From Candidatus Zixiibacteriota bacterium (GTDB lineage Bacteria > Zixibacteria > MSB-5A5 > SM1-73), in assembly GCA_023129805.1 (NCBI GenBank), contig JAGMBK010000013.1, positions 1-18,647 of the forward strand: a stretch of DNA of 18,647 nt, given 5' to 3'. The notes beneath the pieces are model-generated. The model worked only from the letters and a program-made list of their open reading frames with translations, did not search any database and was not told the origin of the DNA. Each line of letters begins with the position of its first letter. Within the stretch, counting starts at the first letter, position 1. Both the position numbers and the translations under genes were made by a program. Below, piece after piece: positions 1 to 7,500 of the stretch.

Positions 1-1
1 A

Positions 2-23
2 CCAATCCTATGGATCCTGCGGA
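2..23 (-). repeat. 22-bp recurring unit, core GGATCCATAGGATTGG
   Basis: On the minus strand this matches the unit at 1820-1841 (plus) at 20 of 22 positions. Related copies lie at 8304-8320, 11244-11265, 11291-11307 and, more degraded, 16360-16375. The core ATCC-ATA-GGAT can fold on itself. Function unknown. Confidence 0.65.
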
Positions 24-81
24 CGAGGAAACAATCGGCGGGTGGAGAACACCCACCTGAAGCAGGGTAAACCTCATCCAA

Positions 82-104
82 CCCTCTCCTTAACAAGGAG
101 AGGG
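82..104. repeat. Perfect 10-bp hairpin with 3-nt loop
   Basis: CCCTCTCCTT at 82-91 pairs perfectly with AAGGAGAGGG at 95-104 around the loop AAC. Weaker outer complementarity (AACCT near 70 with AGGTT near 115) extends it. There is no T-run on either side, so it is not an evident rho-independent terminator. It looks like a dispersed palindromic repeat. Confidence 0.65.
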
Positions 105-127
105 GATTTAGGGGAGGTTAAATAGCG

Positions 128-240
128 GTAGGTCGGGCAGTCCAGCCAAAGGTGGGGCTGCCTGACAAATATCAGGGGTGTCAGGTATCCCGCCTTTTAT
201 GGTGAGCGAAGTCGAACCATCGGCGGGAAACCCGACCTAC
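128..240. repeat. 113-bp nested palindromic element with GTAGG/CCTAC ends
   Basis: The ends are a perfect 10-bp inverted repeat: GTAGGTCGGG at 128-137 and CCCGACCTAC at 231-240. Inside are a degenerate hairpin (138-156), a small TGACA/TGTCA stem, and CCCGCC (189-194) with GGCGGG (222-227) whose loop holds a further palindrome, ATGGT...ACCAT at 199-220. The same CCCGACCTAC end recurs at 11061-11070. GTAG at the hairpin foot is a known hallmark of REP sequences. Assignment to REPs is inference. Confidence 0.6.
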
Positions 241-248
241 AGACTACG

Positions 249-271
249 GTTCACCTAAAGGTGAACACTCC
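249..271 (-). repeat. GGAGT-hairpin element, copy A1
   Basis: Read on the minus strand it is GGAGT, then stem GTTCACCT, loop TT and the exact complement of the stem. It is identical over 24 bp, in opposite orientation, to copy A2 at 1765-1788. The two copies flank the dedA-marC pair. Confidence 0.75.
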
Positions 272-369
272 AGCATTCGCATCGTTGGGTGCGCCTGGAT
301 CTCTCGAATAATTTTCTTTACTGTTGGATCAAAAAGAATTCGGGAAAGCTATCAGACAGGAGATGAACT

Positions 370-987
370 TTATTTTAACGCTTCTTTTATTCCATTCACC
401 ACAAATTGCACTGCTAAAGTTAACAAAATCAAGCCCATCACCCGGGTTATCACCTTCATGCCCAGAGGCTTGAAAATCTTGAAGATTATGTCTGATTTCA
501 AGAGGATGAGCATGGAGGATAAATAGACGCAGACAGTGGCAAGAATGAAGACCCCCTTCAACATCAGGGCATCGGCGTTACCGAACATGATCATCCCAGT
601 GACGATGGAGGCGGGTCCGGTGTGCAGAGGAATTGCCAGAGGAACGATGGTGATGTCTTCCTTCTCCTCCTCATGTTCTTTTTCCTGGTATTCAGTGCGG
701 GTCTTGCGCCCGAAGAGCATCTCCATGGCAACCACGGAGAGCAGAATTCCCCCGGCAATGGAAAATGAATATAGCTTGATGTTTAAATATCCGAAGATAT
801 AGTTACCAAAGATCACAAACAAAAGCTGAATCCCCAAAGCAACCAGAAGCGCTCTTCGGGCGATGTTCTTTCTGTCACGGACAGAATACTTCTCAGTTAA
901 GGACAAAAAGATGGGCATGTTGGTGGCAACGTCTACCACCAAGAACAAGGAAACGAAGGCTGTGCCAAAAAAAGCTAAGGCGTGCAT
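370..987 (-). CDS. MarC family (UPF0056) integral membrane protein
   Basis: A 205-residue inner-membrane protein of the MarC family. The family was once linked to multiple antibiotic resistance, but its transported substrate is not established. Six hydrophobic segments are visible, near residues 3-30, 43-68, 72-92, 113-135, 142-163 and 178-200. The family-typical PLAIPLHTGPASI stretch at 116-128 opens the second half, giving the usual two-repeat arrangement. The connecting loop at about 93-111 is unusually charged (RKTRTEYQEKEHEEEKED). Length is normal. Its ATG directly abuts the TAA of the upstream dedA-like gene with no gap. No clear Shine-Dalgarno is present, so translation is probably coupled to that gene. 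No terminator with a T-run was found downstream, only the palindrome spacer. Family assignment is secure, function open. Confidence 0.88.
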   Translation of the reverse strand: MHALAFFGTAFVSLFLVVDVATNMPIFLSLTEKYSVRDRKNIARRALLVALGIQLLFVIFGNYIFGYLNIKLYSFSIAGGILLSVVAMEMLFGRKTRTEYQEKEHEEEKEDITIVPLAIPLHTGPASIVTGMIMFGNADALMLKGVFILATVCVYLSSMLILLKSDIIFKIFKPLGMKVITRVMGLILLTLAVQFVVNGIKEALK

Positions 988-1626
988 TTATTCACTTGAA
1001 GGGAGATTGTTTTTTTTCTCCGGTCTTAAATGCCGATATAAGAAATAGGCTATGCCTAAGACTATGATTATTCCGATAAAGATGTCGGCTCGATGAAAGT
1101 ATACTCTTATGCTCATCCAGTTTTCTCCCAGTATCTTTCCCACATAGGCTAACATGAAACACCAGGGCAAAGACCCGAGGAAAGTGTAGATGACAAACTT
1201 CGGAAAATTCATCCGGGCGATTCCTGCCGGAAGGGAGATGAATGTTCTTATCACCGGCAAAAGACGGGAGAAGAATATTGCCCAATCTCCGTATCTCTCA
1301 AACCAGCGATCAGCAGTGGCTAAATCGTTAGATGAGATCAGAACGTATCTTCCATATTTTTGTATGAAGGGGCGTCCTCCCCAAACTCCCACCCAGTAAG
1401 CCACCACCGATCCCACCACACAACCAAATGCGCCAGCCACGGAGACCCCCCACAGGCTGAATCTTCCGGTGAATGCTAAGTATCCGGAGAAAGGCATGAT
1501 GATCTCCGAGGGTAGCGGTATACAGGCACTCTCGATTCCCATGGTGATGATTATGCCCAAATAACCCAATTGGGAGATGAAGTTTATTACCCAAGCGCCT
1601 ATGGGTTCGATTATGGATTCAAACAT
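988..1626 (-). CDS. DedA family (SNARE-associated/VTT) membrane protein
   Basis: A 212-residue DedA-family protein. Members sit in the inner membrane and several act in lipid carrier recycling (undecaprenyl phosphate or phosphatidylethanolamine translocation) and in envelope homeostasis. Both signature motifs are clear: ESACIPLPSE at 32-41, and FFSRLLPVIRTFISLPAG at 118-135 with its conserved arginines and Pro-Ala-Gly. Hydrophobic segments fall near 12-30, 43-80, 118-137, 142-165 and 181-197, with a basic tail. Length is standard. The chosen ATG gives the canonical N-terminus, but the preceding bases are A/T-rich without a Shine-Dalgarno, so initiation may be weak or leaderless. It is the first gene of an operon with the marC-like gene. 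Which DedA subfamily substrate it handles cannot be told from sequence. Confidence 0.9.
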   Translation of the reverse strand: MFESIIEPIGAWVINFISQLGYLGIIITMGIESACIPLPSEIIMPFSGYLAFTGRFSLWGVSVAGAFGCVVGSVVAYWVGVWGGRPFIQKYGRYVLISSNDLATADRWFERYGDWAIFFSRLLPVIRTFISLPAGIARMNFPKFVIYTFLGSLPWCFMLAYVGKILGENWMSIRVYFHRADIFIGIIIVLGIAYFLYRHLRPEKKNNLPSSE

Positions 1627-1764
1627 GATATGGATACGAAAATAAAGATCAAAAACAATAGTTCACAATCCGTCTGCTGTAAGAAATCAAGAGAGCTCTG
1701 AAAAAATTCGTATGAATGCATCGCCCCACTTGGAATCCCGCCTCTGGCAGGAAAAGGAGAAGTA

Positions 1765-1787
1765 GGAGTGTTCACCTTTAGGTGAAC
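1765..1787 (+). repeat. GGAGT-hairpin element, copy A2
   Basis: GGAGT (1765-1769), stem GTTCACCT (1770-1777), loop TT, stem AGGTGAAC (1780-1787). The 24 bp 1765-1788 are identical to the minus strand of 248-271. Confidence 0.75.
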
Positions 1788-1819
1788 CATGTTAAAGTTC
1801 TTTGTCTTTTAAGAAGTTT

Positions 1820-1841
1820 TCCACAGGATCCATAGGATAGG
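1820..1841 (+). repeat. 22-bp recurring unit, core GGATCCATAGGAT
   Basis: Inverted relative to the copy at 2-23 (20 of 22 positions shared) and direct relative to 11244-11265 (about 19 of 22). It lies 4 bp from the GGAGT-type hairpin at 1846-1869. Confidence 0.65.
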
Positions 1842-1845
1842 ACAG

Positions 1846-1869
1846 GTCCCGCCAAAGGCGGGACACTCC
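1846..1869 (-). repeat. GGAGT-hairpin element, copy D (GC-rich stem)
   Basis: On the minus strand: GGAGT, stem GTCCCGCC, loop TTT, stem GGCGGGAC. This copy links two repeat sets, because its stem is also the CCCGCC-NNN-GGCGGG hairpin seen alone at 8161-8175, 11039-11053 and 11203-11217. Confidence 0.75.
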
Positions 1870-1960
1870 AACAAAACCCTTCCCGTTGGACTTCTTCAGG
1901 GCTTTGTATGACAATTCAAAGTCACCTTATTCCATTTGCCTTTGACCTGTTTGTTCTTTT

Positions 1961-3259
1961 CTACTCCTTCCGTTCTCTGATCACTTTTATCTTCTTGAGC
2001 CGGGGTCCCACCTTATCAAAGATCACAAAGGTGAGGTTTCCTATTTTGATCTCCTCATCCAGAAGGGGTATTCTTCCCAAACTGCCGGTAAGATATCCTC
2101 CCACGGTATTATATTCTTCGGGAAGATCGGTCCCAAACTTTTGGTTGAACTCCCCGATAAACAAGCTGGCGTTCACTATGGCTAAGTTGTCGGAGAGCAG
2201 ATAAATTTCTTCCTCCTCTTGATCATATTCATCCCGAATCTCCCCCACGATCTCCTCGATTATATCCTCCAGGGTGATAAGCCCGGCAGTGCCACCAAAT
2301 TCGTCCAGCACTATGGCCATATGCAATTGTTTTTTTTGAAAGTTTTTTAAAAGCTCAGAGATCTTCATGGAATCCGGCACAAAATAGGGCCTGCGCAGGA
2401 TGTCTTCTAAAATGATGAGTTCTCTGTTCTGCAGAAGGTTGATGATATCTTTGGCATAGATTATCCCCACGATATTGTCCAGGTTATCTTTATACACCGG
2501 AATTCGGGAAAATCCTTCCTCGGTCATGGCGCGAATCACCTGCTGTTGCCCGGTACCTTTGTCCAGGGCAATGATCTCGGTCCGGGGGGTCATGGCATTT
2601 CGCACCGTGGTATCAGTGAACTCAAGCGCACTGCGGATCAGCTCCTCCTCGGTCTGATCAAAGATCCCCTTGGTTTTCCCCTCGTGCACTATAAACTTCA
2701 ATTCTTCGTCGGTGACAAATCCACTCTCTTTGGGCACCTCTTTGACAAAAAGGGAGACTAAGAATCGGCTGGAGTTGGAAAGCAGTTTGACCACTATGAA
2801 AGCCAAGTTTGACAGAGCGTGAACCGGTCCCACGGTTCTGAAGGCGACCTTTTCCGGGTGAGCCAAAGCCAGATATTTGGGAACTAACTCACCCAGCACC
2901 AAGAGGAAATAGGTGATGATCACCACCACCATGCCGATGGCGATCGACTCACTGGAATTCTGGATAACCGGGGAGGGAATTTTCTCAATCCACGGTTTCA
3001 AGTGATCGACCAGTTTCGCCCCTCCCATCACTGAAGCTAATGTTCCCACCAGAGTGATTCCCACCTGAACGGTGGCCAAGAAAACATCCGGCTTGTTCTG
3101 GAGTTTGTTTACCAGTTGAGCTTTTTTATGCCCCTTTTCGGAGAGCTGTTTGATCCGACTTCTTCTGGCGGAAATTAAGGCGATCTCAGATGAGGCGAAA
3201 AAACCATTGGCTAAGATCAGAAGCAAAATTATAAGTATCTGAATCCAGGCACTTCCCAT
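1961..3259 (-). CDS. CNNM/CorC-type membrane protein with DUF21, CBS pair and CorC_HlyC domains
   Basis: A 432-residue protein of the HlyC/CorC (UPF0053, CNNM-like) family, linked to Mg2+/Co2+ efflux or regulation of divalent cation transport. The older name hemolysin is misleading. The N-terminal DUF21 membrane domain (about 1-190) has conserved SEIALISARRSRIKQL at 24-39, GITLVGTL at 67-74 and LGELVPK at 122-128. Two CBS motifs follow at about 205-340: MTPRTEI, SRIPVY, VGIIYAKDI, then VLDEFGGTAGLITLEDI. The acidic GEIRDEYDQEEEE leads into a CorC_HlyC domain at about 355-428. All domains and length are standard for the family. A strong Shine-Dalgarno (GGAGGAAG on the minus strand, about 3270-3277) supports the ATG. 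A terminator-like hairpin separates it from the upstream htpX gene, so it either reads through or has its own promoter, which I did not find. Confidence 0.9.
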   Translation of the reverse strand: MGSAWIQILIILLLILANGFFASSEIALISARRSRIKQLSEKGHKKAQLVNKLQNKPDVFLATVQVGITLVGTLASVMGGAKLVDHLKPWIEKIPSPVIQNSSESIAIGMVVVIITYFLLVLGELVPKYLALAHPEKVAFRTVGPVHALSNLAFIVVKLLSNSSRFLVSLFVKEVPKESGFVTDEELKFIVHEGKTKGIFDQTEEELIRSALEFTDTTVRNAMTPRTEIIALDKGTGQQQVIRAMTEEGFSRIPVYKDNLDNIVGIIYAKDIINLLQNRELIILEDILRRPYFVPDSMKISELLKNFQKKQLHMAIVLDEFGGTAGLITLEDIIEEIVGEIRDEYDQEEEEIYLLSDNLAIVNASLFIGEFNQKFGTDLPEEYNTVGGYLTGSLGRIPLLDEEIKIGNLTFVIFDKVGPRLKKIKVIRERKE

Positions 3260-3283
3260 ACAGGGATTTCTTCCTCCATTTAG

Positions 3284-3331
3284 ACAAAAAATGCGGTGAG
3301 GGTCTATCGGAATTCATCGTCCTTACCGCAT
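3284..3331 (-). terminator. Rho-independent terminator-like hairpin downstream of htpX
   Basis: On the minus strand, ATGCGGTAAGG (3331-3321) pairs with CCTCACCGCAT (3301-3291) with one mismatch, followed by a run of six T. The loop is long, about 19 nt. It lies between htpX and the CNNM-type gene on the same strand, so it would end or attenuate htpX transcription. Confidence 0.6.
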
Positions 3332-3342
3332 CAATATGACGG

Positions 3343-3370
3343 CAGTCGGCGGACGTCAGTCAGCGGACGG
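3343..3370. repeat. Two 14-bp tandem copies next to the htpX stop
   Basis: 3343-3356 and 3357-3370 are head-to-tail copies of CAGTCGGCGGACGT, 12 of 14 positions identical, ending just before the htpX stop codon. Another 14-bp doublet occurs at 16214-16241. Confidence 0.6.
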
Positions 3371-3372
3371 CT

Positions 3373-4224
3373 TCAAATCCCTTTTGCCATCTTCTGAAGT
3401 CTTGCCACTCGTTCTTCAACTGGCGGGTGAGTGGAAAACAAACTGGCCATTCCTTTTCCGGAGAGAGGGTTCACGATGAAAAGATGAGCGGTGGCAGGTT
3501 TTGCACCAAGAGGTTTCCTTCTGGCCGCACCCTCCAGCTTCCTTAAGGCATTAGCCAGAGCAAGGGGCTTGTGGCTGTTTTTTGCGGCGGTTCTATCTGC
3601 CGCATATTCTCTGGATCTGGAGATAGCCATCTGTATCAGAAGGGCAGCCAAAGGCGCCACTATCGCCATTATCAGAAGACCCAACCCACCTCCACGACCC
3701 TGGCTGTCCCTTCCGCCGTAACCACCGAAGATTGCCGCAAATCGAGCCATAAAAGCTAACATGCTGATGGCACCCGCCAGGGTGGCTACAATGGATCCGG
3801 TGAGAATATCTCTATTCTTTATATGAGCCATCTCATGCGAGATCACTCCCTCCAGTTCATCATCATCTAAAACCTTCATGATCCCCTGGGTCACTGCCAC
3901 GGCTGAGTGTTTGGGATTTCTTCCGGTGGCAAAGGCGTTAGGGGTTTGAGACGGAATTATATACACTTTGGGCATAGGAAGATGTGCCGTAGATGCCGCC
4001 CGCCTGACAATGCTGTGAAGCCTTCGGCTTCTCCCTTCATCCACCGGTTGTGCCCGATACATGGCTAAAACTATCTTATCGGAGAACCAGTAGGTGCCCA
4101 GGTTCATGATGGCGGCAAAGATTAATGCCACCACCATCCCCTGGTTTCCTCCCAGCAATTGACCAATGAAAACAAAAAGCAAAGTCAATAAAGTCAAAAG
4201 AAAGGCAGTCTTTAAAGTGTTCAT
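3373..4224 (-). CDS. htpX: HtpX, membrane-bound M48 zinc metalloprotease
   Basis: A 283-residue M48B peptidase, an inner-membrane protease that degrades misfolded membrane proteins together with FtsH-type control. Two N-terminal membrane helices (about 5-22 and 28-48) precede [21 protein letters not shown] at 84-104. The zinc site HEMAH at 130-134 gives ligands H130 and H134 and catalytic E131. The third ligand is E206 in SREYAAD. Two further hydrophobic segments (about 143-165 and 182-200) flank a glycine-rich loop. [14 protein letters not shown] near the C-terminus is family-typical, and no key residue is missing. The Shine-Dalgarno GGAGGTGA (minus strand, 4229-4236) fixes the start. A promoter with consensus -35 lies just upstream. 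The gene is divergent from the subtilase at 4558. Confidence 0.95.
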   Translation of the reverse strand: MNTLKTAFLLTLLTLLFVFIGQLLGGNQGMVVALIFAAIMNLGTYWFSDKIVLAMYRAQPVDEGRSRRLHSIVRRAASTAHLPMPKVYIIPSQTPNAFATGRNPKHSAVAVTQGIMKVLDDDELEGVISHEMAHIKNRDILTGSIVATLAGAISMLAFMARFAAIFGGYGGRDSQGRGGGLGLLIMAIVAPLAALLIQMAISRSREYAADRTAAKNSHKPLALANALRKLEGAARRKPLGAKPATAHLFIVNPLSGKGMASLFSTHPPVEERVARLQKMAKGI

Positions 4225-4242
4225 CTCTTCACCTCCATAATA

Positions 4243-4271
4243 ATCTTAGTTCACGGACAGCATGATGTCAA
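4243..4271 (-). promoter_or_regulatory. Sigma70-type promoter for htpX
   Basis: On the minus strand: -35 TTGACA (4271-4266, exact consensus), 17-bp spacer, -10 TAAGAT (4248-4243). The predicted start lies at or just before the Shine-Dalgarno at 4229-4236, so the htpX leader would be very short. Confidence 0.6.
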
Positions 4272-4415
4272 GGGAAATTTCATCCATAATACGAAGGTTC
4301 AACTTTAGTTTTTTGGTTTAATCGATATCAATTGTCTCGACGAGGGCGGAAACCACCCCCCTGTAGAAGAATATCTATCCTGATTTCATGCTAAGAAAGC
4401 ATAGGGAAATAACTG

Positions 4416-4443
4416 TTGACTATGGATGTTAAGTGACTATATT
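4416..4443 (+). promoter_or_regulatory. Sigma70-type promoter for the subtilase gene
   Basis: -35 TTGACT at 4416-4421, 16-bp spacer, -10 TATATT at 4438-4443. Each hexamer is one mismatch from consensus. It lies about 115 nt before the ATG at 4558. Confidence 0.55.
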
Positions 4444-4557
4444 ATTAATGATAAGATAATGTTTTTGCCACGAGCCTTGCTGGCCCGTTTTGAATTCCGA
4501 TAGCCTAACGATTAAGAGGGCTACGACTGAACCTCACACATATGGAGGGGCAAGACA

Positions 4558-7500
4558 ATGAAAAGGTTGATACTGATTCTGGTTATGGGAGGTTTTATAA
4601 TGGCGTCCTTCGCCCAAGCACAGCGGACTGTTCAGACCGATAACGACAGCGGTGGCAGCCCGGTTGCAGTGGTGAGTGACCAAATAGTTCTGGAGATAAG
4701 TGCTCAGCACGTTGGCGACTTCAGCCTGGGTCGAATCAAATCGCTGAACAATCTAAACAAGCTTTATGGTGTGAGCAAGATTGAGCCTCTTTTCCCTGGG
4801 GAGCATAAGGCCAAGCTTGGTGCTGAAACGCTCAAGAAGTTTTACAGATTAACCTTTGATCCCCAGAAAGGTCTTCTCGAAACCGTCCTGGAGGCGTATC
4901 GGGCCGATGGAGCTGTGGAAAAAGCTGAAGCAATCTACATTCACCGCCTGTATGGGACTCCCGACGACCCGTACTTCTCGAATCAGTGGTATCTTCATCA
5001 GGCAAACGATCACGACATTGATGCACCTGAAGCATGGGATGTTACTGAGGGAGAGGGCACTGTTATTCTATGCATAATAGATACGGGCATCCTGTACTCC
5101 CACGCCGATCTCACTTCACACATCTGGCATAACCCAGATGAGATTCTTGGAAATGGTCAAGATGATGACGGGAATGGTTACATCGATGACATGTTCGGCT
5201 GGGATTGGGTGGACGTTTCCCAGGGCTGGGAGGGAGAAGATTTTGTTAACGCTGATAATGATCCGCGTGATTTCAATGGACATGGGACTCACTGTGCGGG
5301 CATCGCCTCTGCTGTTACTGATAACGGCATCGGTATCGCAGGCGTTAGCTGGGACTCTCAGTTGATGGCCCTGAGGGTTGGATGGTCTGACACATTATGG
5401 GATGATGGGGTGCCATATGAGGCGGGCTTGGTGCGTATGGATTTCGCTGCCCAAGCCATCGTCTATGCCGTTGATAAGGGGGCTACGGCAGTCAATTCCA
5501 GCTGGGGTTCCAGTAATAGCGGAGGGCTGGGTACTGCTTGCGATTATGCTCAGACAAACGGAGTTCTCATCGTACACGCCGCAGGGAATGATAATGATAA
5601 CTCAGCTGATTATCTTGCTCAAAGGACGGAGGTTCTGACCGTAGCGGCAACGGATCAGTCGGACCAGAAGGCCAGCTTTTCCAACTACGGGGACTGGGTT
5701 GATGTCTCTGCTCCAGGCGTGGACATTTACAGCACCTACTCATCGCACTATACTGCTGGCTATAGTTACCTTAGCGGAACTTCGATGGCAACTCCGGTTG
5801 CGGTGGGGATAACAGCGCTGTTGAAATCCATTTATCCCTGGTGGGACAGCGATTCTATCTTTGCCAGAATAGTCTCGGCAGCGGACAACATCGATGCGGT
5901 GAATCCTGGCTACGAGGGCATGCTGGGATCTGGAAGGGTAAATGCCTACAAGGCCGTGACTGGCGCGTCATATGTCATCTACGTTGGCGGAACCATTTCG
6001 GAGAATACGACCTGGTATTCGGATTACGTGTACATGGTTACAAGCAATCTCACAATCCCTTCGGGTGTCACCTTAACTATTGAGGCTGGCACGGTGGTGA
6101 AGCTGGAGAGTGGCCAAAGTATTTATGTATCGGGTATTCTGGATGTTCAGGGGACTTCTGGTAATCCGGTGGCTTTCACCTCGTGGAAGGATGATAGCTT
6201 AGGAGGAGATTCTAATGGTGATGGTGGAGCCAGTTCGCCTAATTCTGGCGATTGGCGCTATATCCAGTTTCACAACGGCTCTAACACTCTGGACTATTGC
6301 CTGATCAAGTACGGTGGGATTTATGGGTCCGTTAATTACCCTGTGGTGCGGGTGGATGGTGTAGCTCCTTCGATTCACCATAACATAATTAGATATTGTT
6401 ATGGTGGGATATATTACAGTTATAGTGGTGGTTCTCCAGTCACCATCTCGGACAACCAGATTCATACAACCTACAAATCGGGAATATGGTTCACCGGAAG
6501 TGAGGTGTACTCATCTCCCCAAATAAGAAACAACATGATTTACGGTCCAGGGTCATCCGTTGTGGGTCTATACTGTAATGCAACGAACAATTCTGCCAGA
6601 ATTGACAACAATTGGATACAGGACTTCAACACGTATGGCATCCAAGCGTCGAGATGCGACGCGGAGATTACGAACAACACCTTGGTTCAGACCGGCGCAA
6701 GTATTGACAAAGGCACTGGCATATACCTGTCCCATGGTTGTGAGACAACCATTGAGGGAAACACGATAAGCAAATATGACGTGGGGATCAAAAGCGAAAG
6801 CGGATCAGGAAATCCCCCGTGCGACCTCAATATCAGCTTCAACAGGATTATCAATAACGGCGGTATCGGAATTCACCTGAGGTCCACCAACATCGGTGCA
6901 TATGACGGTCCCTCAGCAGTCCTAAATGACAACGACATCTACGGAAACGATAGTCTGAATCTGTATCTTGGTGAATATCAGAATCCTGATGTAACCGTCA
7001 TCAATGCTGAGAACAACTGGTGGGGATCCAGTGATTCAGCTGAAATTGCCGAAACGATATTTGACCACGAGGATGACCCTAATTCTCCAACCGCAGATTT
7101 TATACCTTACAGAACCAGCCCAATCCAGCCCTCTGATCCCGATATAAGCGTCGATCCCAGTCGAGTTAATGTTAATCTTTTCCCAGATTCTGCGACGACC
7201 AGAAACCTTGTAATTCACAATAACGGCGTTGCGGAAATGCTGATATTTTCAATCCGGGAAGGAGTGGGCGGTTTGGCTATGGCTGGTGCCAGTACAGAAA
7301 GTGACGCTCTTCTCGGAGCTGATCTTACGTGGCTGGATGAAGAACCCACGACAGGGATGGTATCTCCGGGCGATAGTGCGATCATTCAACTCACATTCAA
7401 TTCGTCGGGACTCGATGACGGCTCTTACGTTGGATATCTGATCATTGATAACAATGACTTGGACGCTGATCCATTTGTAGTCCCAATCACTCTTGATGTT

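Larger units (their letters stand above)
1..369. other. Gene-free spacer made of nested palindromes
   Basis: No coding region is supported here. The spacer downstream of the minus-strand marC-like gene is almost entirely short inverted repeats: a 22-bp unit at 2-23, a hairpin at 82-104, a nested element at 128-240 and a GGAGT-type hairpin at 249-271. Several recur at 1737-1869, 8160-8545 and 11026-11307, so this is a landing site for small repeats rather than a decayed gene. From 272 to 369 I see nothing recognisable. Confidence 0.7.
1627..1960. other. Spacer with three palindromic repeats
   Basis: No gene is supported. The region should hold the promoter of the dedA-marC pair (none convincing was seen). 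It also holds a degenerate CCCGCC-TCT-GGCAGG hairpin at 1737-1751, GGAGT-hairpin copies at 1765-1787 and 1846-1869, and the 22-bp unit at 1820-1841. Just downstream of the CNNM-type gene (minus), about 1876-1908 can form a loose stem ending in a T-run, but it is too weak to call a terminator. Confidence 0.6.
4225..4557. other. Divergent promoter region between htpX and the subtilase gene
   Basis: No gene is seen. It carries a minus-strand promoter for htpX (4243-4271) and a plus-strand promoter for the subtilase (4416-4443). The roughly 110-nt plus-strand leader contains a small imperfect stem, TAGCC 4501-4505 with GGCTA 4519-4523, and the Shine-Dalgarno GGAGGGG at 4544-4550, 7 nt before the ATG. 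The A/T-rich stretch 4438-4465 is the only compositional feature. Confidence 0.6.

Noticed and set aside
1..369. CRISPR-like array from repeated palindromes
   Set aside because: Repeats are not direct, not evenly spaced and differ in sequence. There are no cas genes.
536..802. Plus-strand frame opposite the marC-like gene
   Set aside because: Antisense to a clear membrane-protein gene, with no domain support.
4466..4557. Possible riboswitch upstream of the subtilase, suggested by GGCTAC and a TAGCC/GGCTA stem
   Set aside because: The conserved core of c-di-GMP or other known riboswitch classes is not present. Only a 5-bp stem is visible.
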